NCBI GenBank assembly: GCA_047967505.1
Contig: CM106538.1
Direction: 5' to 3' (one strand)
Length of the DNA stretch: 64,000 nucleotides
Origin: Dipteris shenzhenensis
Lineage: Eukaryota; Polypodiophyta; Polypodiopsida; Gleicheniales
Positions within the stretch are counted from its first letter, which is position 1. Each line of letters begins with the position of its first letter. Both the position numbers and the translations under genes were made by a program. The notes beneath the pieces were generated by a model. That model was given only the letters and a program-made list of their open reading frames with translations, was not told where the DNA came from and searched no databases. Below, one piece after another: positions 60,258 to 64,000 of the stretch.

Positions 60258-60482
60258 TGTCTCGGTGATACTGAGAGGGGGAAGAGAGGAGAGGAAGTAA
60301 GCAAGAGAGTGAGAGTGAGAGAGACACAATAGTGCGGGTGTGAAGTGATGAGTGAGCCACACCACAAACTCACTTATGTTGTATTAGGATTAGGTTTATT
60401 CTATGACTGTCTTAAGACAGTCATAGGTGTCCTATCTTTAATTCTTTTAATTAAGGGTAGGCAATGTGCCTTTACCCCAACA
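60258..60482 (-). repeat. copia 3' LTR (about 225 b)
   Basis: Starts TGTTGGGGTAAAGG at 60482, right after AGGTGGGAGGT. The end at CCGAGACA (60258) is inferred from TG...CA and from where gypsy sequence resumes; the partner LTR is outside the window. It contains a 26-base perfect palindrome. Confidence 0.65.
60401..60426. repeat. 26-bp perfect palindrome in the copia LTR
   Basis: CTATGACTGTCTT followed directly by its reverse complement, no loop and no mismatch. Confidence 0.97.
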
Positions 60483-60494
60483 ACCTCCCACCTA
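60483..60494 (-). other. copia polypurine tract
   Basis: AGGTGGGAGG followed by T and then the LTR start on the minus strand. Confidence 0.7.
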
Positions 60495-60582
60495 AAGGCC
60501 AATGTGCCAAAAAGGGGAGAAAAGAATAAAAATTACAGCAATATACAGTTACTGTATACTAGACCATAAAGTAAGAATGGTC

Positions 60583-61530
60583 TCATCCTAATCCCATGAT
60601 GTGGCGGCAATGTGCAAACCGCTCTGTAGGCAAGCTCTTAGTGAGCAAATCTGCAGGATTATCATCAGTATGTACTTTCACAAGCTCAAGACGCTTGTCT
60701 TCCAGTACCTCCCTGATGAAATGATATTTCACTTCTATGTGCTTGGTCTTCTGATGAAAGACCGGATTCTTTGCCAACATGATAGCACTCTGACTATCAC
60801 AATGCAAAACTGGCATGTCACTTGTAATGCCCAAATCTCCCACCAGCCGAGTAAGCCATATTGCTTCCTTGCAGGCCTCAGTGGCTGCAACATATTCAGC
60901 TTCTGTGGTTGACAGTGCAACGCATTTCTGCAACCGAGACACCCATGATATAGCACCTCCTGCAAATGTGAAAATATAACCGGTAGTAGATTTCCGGTTA
61001 TCTGCATTCCCTGCATAGTCTGAATCTGTAAAACCATGCACCAATGCATCCTTCCTACCATAGCATATGCACAAGTCTTTGGTACCTTTGAGATACCTCA
61101 AGACACCTTTCACTGCTTCCCAATGCCGCTTGCCTGGATTTGCCATATACCTGCTGATGACTCCCACCGCAAAAGCAATATCCGGACGAGTGGCAACCAT
61201 GGCATACATCAAAGATCCAACTGTAGATGCATACGGAACCTTGGCCATTTCAGCCTTATCATCATCTGATCTGGGGCTGTCCTTACTGCTGAGTTTTAAA
61301 TGTGGAGGCAACGGGGTACTAATGGACTTCCCCCCCTCCATTTTAAACCTCTGCAGTACTTTGTCAATATACTCTTTCTGTGACAGAAACAAAAGTCCCT
61401 TGGACCTGTCACGAGTAATACGCATGCCAAGAATATGATTTGCATCACCCAAGTCTTTCATGTCAAAAGACTTATGCAGTTGTTTCTTCAAAACACTGAG
61501 ATTTACTGGCAATAAGCATGTCATCCACAT
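60583..61530 (-). pseudogene. copia RT C-terminus and RNase H
   Basis: Open for 315 codons: KSFDMKDLGDANHILGMRIT, PDIAFAVGVISRYMANPGKR, then RNase H with GFTDSDYAGNADNRKSTTGY, TEAEYVAATEA and HCDSQSAIMLAKNPVFHQKT, ending PADLLTKSLPTERF. All expected acids are present. It is out of frame with the larger upstream pol frame by one frameshift close to 61490. Confidence 0.92.
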
Positions 61531-63952
61531 ACAGAATGAGTAGCATCAAACTGCCATCCTTTGCCCGTTTGGTGTATAAGCAATGATCGGTCTCACACCG
61601 AAGATATCCTTGGGACTGCATGAAGGCATCAAACTTCTTGTACCATTCCCTTGGCGCCTGCTTGAGTCCATACAAGCTCCTCTTGAGCTTACACACAAGC
61701 TGTTCTTTCCCTTTAACAGCATATCCCTCTGGCTGACTCATATAGATCTCATCATGAAGATCTCCGTGAAGAAAAGCTGTCTTCACATCCATCTGACATA
61801 AATCCATGTCGTCATGAGCAACAAGAGCTAACACTGCTCTCAAAGTAGTCATCTTGACTACAGGGGAAAAGATCTCATCAAAGTCAATGCCCTTTTCCTG
61901 CTTAAAACCCTTGGCAACCAATCTGGCCTTATACCGAGGTAAAGCATTTGAATCCACTTTGACTTTGTAAACCCACTTGCATGGCAAAACCTTTCTGCCT
62001 GCAGGTAACTGCACCAAGTCCCATGTATCATTCTGAAGTAGGGAGTCCATTTCTGACTGCATGGCTTTCTCCCACTTCTTTTTCTCTGTTCTTCCCATAG
62101 CTTCCTTGAAGCTGGAAGGCTCACCACAATCTGTCAACATGATAAAATCAGCCACATTATTGGCTCCTGGAACAAACCTGACAGGAGGCCGTTGTGCACG
62201 GGAGCTCCTCCTAACAAAATGTTCCGGATTAGGCTGCTGTCCAGCCTGTTCTTCATGAATGACAGGTGGCTGTACCACCATATCTGGCTGTGCTACAGCT
62301 TCATCTGCTGGCATATCCAGTGGTACATCATTGGCAAAATCATCTGGCTGATTTCCAGCCTGTATACCCTCTTGAACAGGGTGATCTGCAGCAGGCTGCT
62401 GCTGCATATAAATGGGCATTCTTGGTTGTCCAACATCATCATAAATAACCCTCCTGTATTCCACAGGTTGCACGGGTTCCTTGTGTACACTATCTTCTTT
62501 GAAGATGACATCATTGCTGCGTATAATCTTCCGTTTAACGGGATCCCATAACCTGTACCCCATTTCACCTTCATCACCATATCCCATAAAGATGCATCTG
62601 ATAGACTTTGGATCCAGCTTGGTGCGTAGATCTTTGCGTACATGAGCAAAGCACTCGCAGCCAAATACCCGTAAGTGCTTATATGAGGGTGGCTTGCCAG
62701 ACCACACCTCCTCTGGCACTTTCAACTCCAAAGCCTTATTTGGTGACCTGTTAATAATGTGAACTGCTGTTTGCACGGCTTCTGCCCAAAAGCCATGGGG
62801 TAATGCAGCATAAGACAACATACATCGAACCTTCTCCTGAACAGTTCGATTCATCCGCTCACTTGCACCATTTTGAGATGCATTATGAGGGGCTGTGAGT
62901 TCTTGTTTGATGCCCTTAGCTTGGCAAAACTGCACAAAAGCATGTGACACATACTCACCCCCATTATCGGATCTGAGGCATTTCAGCCTACGACCTGTCC
63001 GATTCTCCACCTGAGCGACAAATCTCTTGAAAGCATCTAGGGCATCTCCCTTATGCTTCAAGAAATAGACCCACACCTTACGTGTGGCATCATCAATGAA
63101 AGTAATAAAATATTTGGCACCCCCTAGTGATAACTGTGGCATCTCACACAAATCAGTGTGCACTAGATCAAGTGGTGCTCTATTCTGAGGAGTTCTCCTC
63201 TTATGAGGAGTGACAGAGTGCTTGCCAAAAATACAATGATCACAAGTAGGCAAATCTGAAAAAGAGAGAGGCGGCAGATAACCCAGACGTGACAGTTCTT
63301 GCATTCCTTTAACAGACATGTGTCCCAACCGGCTATGCCACAATGAAACCTTTGGCAGCTCGGTTATGGCAACAACATGATTACCCACACTGGAAACATA
63401 AAGAGGGTACAAGGTATCACTCTTAAAACCCTCAGCCACTACAGTATGGCCATCAGTAATCACCCATTTGGAATCCCCAAATGTGGTGTGGTAACCACTG
63501 TCATCCAATAAGCCAGTGCTAATCAGATTTTTCTTGATTTGCGGCACATGGCGAACACCATCAAGCATAAATGACTGTCCATCAGGAAGTACTATCTGTA
63601 TACTGCCAATCCCTGCAATCTGACATGCATAGTTGTTCCCAAGATGAACAACTCCATGAGTACCTGTGTAGGAAGTAAACCACTCCCTATGAGGTGTAAC
63701 ATGAAAAGAGGCACCTGAATCCAAGAGCCAGGTGTGCATGTCATGGCCATCAATAACCAAAGCATGTGCTATTACAGCAGAAGAGCATAAAACATCATGT
63801 ATGTCACTGTCACTGTCCTCTGCTGCAACATTCACTGCATCCAAGTCATCTGCCTTGGCCTTGCCTTTGCCTTTGCTTGCATTTCCTGCATCCTTCGTTT
63901 CAGCCTTCTTGGCTTTCTGATCCCGTATGAACTTGAAGCACTTCGACTTCAC
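61472..63952 (-). CDS. copia polyprotein: protease, integrase, RT N-terminal part
   Basis: Open for 826 codons. Order: Lys-rich end of gag; protease WLLDSGASFHVTP; GAG-pre-integrase WHSRLGHMSVKGM...CDHC; integrase with D (VHTDLCEM), D (LRSDNGGEYVS) and E (SQNGASERMNR); linker; RT with KWVYKVKVDSNA, MDVKTAFLHGDLHDEIY and YVDDMLIAS at 61531-61505. The frame ends 11 codons after YVDD where a single-base frameshift separates it from the RNase H part. The true start lies upstream in gag, off the window. Domains are otherwise undamaged. Confidence 0.93.
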   Translation of the reverse strand: MKSKCFKFIRDQKAKKAETKDAGNASKGKGKAKADDLDAVNVAAEDSDSDIHDVLCSSAVIAHALVIDGHDMHTWLLDSGASFHVTPHREWFTSYTGTHGVVHLGNNYACQIAGIGSIQIVLPDGQSFMLDGVRHVPQIKKNLISTGLLDDSGYHTTFGDSKWVITDGHTVVAEGFKSDTLYPLYVSSVGNHVVAITELPKVSLWHSRLGHMSVKGMQELSRLGYLPPLSFSDLPTCDHCIFGKHSVTPHKRRTPQNRAPLDLVHTDLCEMPQLSLGGAKYFITFIDDATRKVWVYFLKHKGDALDAFKRFVAQVENRTGRRLKCLRSDNGGEYVSHAFVQFCQAKGIKQELTAPHNASQNGASERMNRTVQEKVRCMLSYAALPHGFWAEAVQTAVHIINRSPNKALELKVPEEVWSGKPPSYKHLRVFGCECFAHVRKDLRTKLDPKSIRCIFMGYGDEGEMGYRLWDPVKRKIIRSNDVIFKEDSVHKEPVQPVEYRRVIYDDVGQPRMPIYMQQQPAADHPVQEGIQAGNQPDDFANDVPLDMPADEAVAQPDMVVQPPVIHEEQAGQQPNPEHFVRRSSRAQRPPVRFVPGANNVADFIMLTDCGEPSSFKEAMGRTEKKKWEKAMQSEMDSLLQNDTWDLVQLPAGRKVLPCKWVYKVKVDSNALPRYKARLVAKGFKQEKGIDFDEIFSPVVKMTTLRAVLALVAHDDMDLCQMDVKTAFLHGDLHDEIYMSQPEGYAVKGKEQLVCKLKRSLYGLKQAPREWYKKFDAFMQSQGYLRCETDHCLYTKRAKDGSLMLLILYVDDMLIASKSQCFEETTA

Positions 63953-64000
63953 ATGTCCCTTCTTGCCACAATAAAAGCATTCAATGTCCTTTTTGCCACG
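63953..64000 (-). pseudogene. copia gag zinc-knuckle, cut by the window edge
   Basis: Minus strand at the edge reads RGKKDIECFYCGKKGHVKSK then CFKF, a complete C-x2-C-x4-H-x4-C knuckle continuing into the pol frame without a stop. Confidence 0.85.

Larger units (their letters stand above)
60258..64000 (-). mobile_element. Ty1/copia retrotransposon, 5' part off the right edge
   Basis: Minus-strand element inserted in the gypsy element. The 3' LTR is at 60482-60258, pol runs from 63952 to 60583, and the gag zinc-knuckle region is at the window edge. Protein motifs (LVHTDLCEMPQLSLGGAKYF; AFLHGDLHDEIYMSQPEGYA) are of the Tnt1-like type. The coding region is nearly intact with one frameshift, so it is the youngest element here along with the one at 42.6 kb. 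Confidence 0.9.

Overview
The window is nuclear DNA from a land plant, most likely a seed plant. The evidence is two intron-split genes with GT-AG borders and plant-type products, plant-type Ty3/gypsy and Ty1/copia LTR retrotransposons, plant LINE proteins (DUF4283-like ORF1 and a reverse-transcriptase zinc finger), and very many GA/CT, CA/GT and TA microsatellites. I cannot name the species. No tRNA, rRNA, CRISPR or bacterial feature is visible.

Host genes. At the left edge, reading leftward, is a trehalose-6-phosphate phosphatase gene. Eight of its coding exons can be placed to the base (3143 down to 179) and its last exon is off the window. Near the right, reading rightward from 52297, is an RNA exonuclease 4-like (REX4/ISG20, DEDD) gene. 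Four exons are clear and a fifth is likely; the 3' part is not found before the transposons that fill the right end. A CpG- and TGGGCC-rich island at about 6770-7460 looks like a promoter with no recognised gene. A decayed reading frame of unknown family on the minus strand is split by the copia element at 42591-48167.

Repeats by region. 3.4-7.5 kb: 48-bp promoter duplication, 30-bp minisatellite, GAA run, polypyrimidine block, CpG island. 8.8-24.5 kb: AT-rich DNA with no genes, two LINE zinc-finger remnants, two 100-bp-scale alternating purine-pyrimidine tracts, a dispersed repeat pair in opposite orientation, and a 2.7-kb higher-order CT/AT satellite. 24.8-34.1 kb: a minus-strand Ty3/gypsy element with 1-kb LTRs, a primer-binding site resembling tRNA-His, and an unusual extra RNase H domain upstream of gag; a truncated second copy is joined head-to-tail through the shared right LTR. 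34.2-39.5 kb: a decayed plus-strand LINE. 40.5-41.8 kb: a hAT transposase remnant. 42.6-48.2 kb: a young copia element with a perfect 5-bp target duplication. 50.5-51.8 kb: ACATGGCA/ACGTGGC-rich DNA and GA microsatellites. 56.6 kb: a LINE fragment. 57.2-60.26 kb: a chromovirus-type gypsy element lacking the RT core. 60.26-64.0 kb: a minus-strand copia element inserted into it, running off the right edge.

Apart from the two host genes the DNA is a graveyard of transposons in layers: hAT and LINE remnants are oldest, the gypsy elements carry several lesions, and the two copia elements are the best preserved. Stops and LTR differences in the 42.6-kb copia element are almost all C-to-T/G-to-A, as expected when methylated transposon DNA decays.
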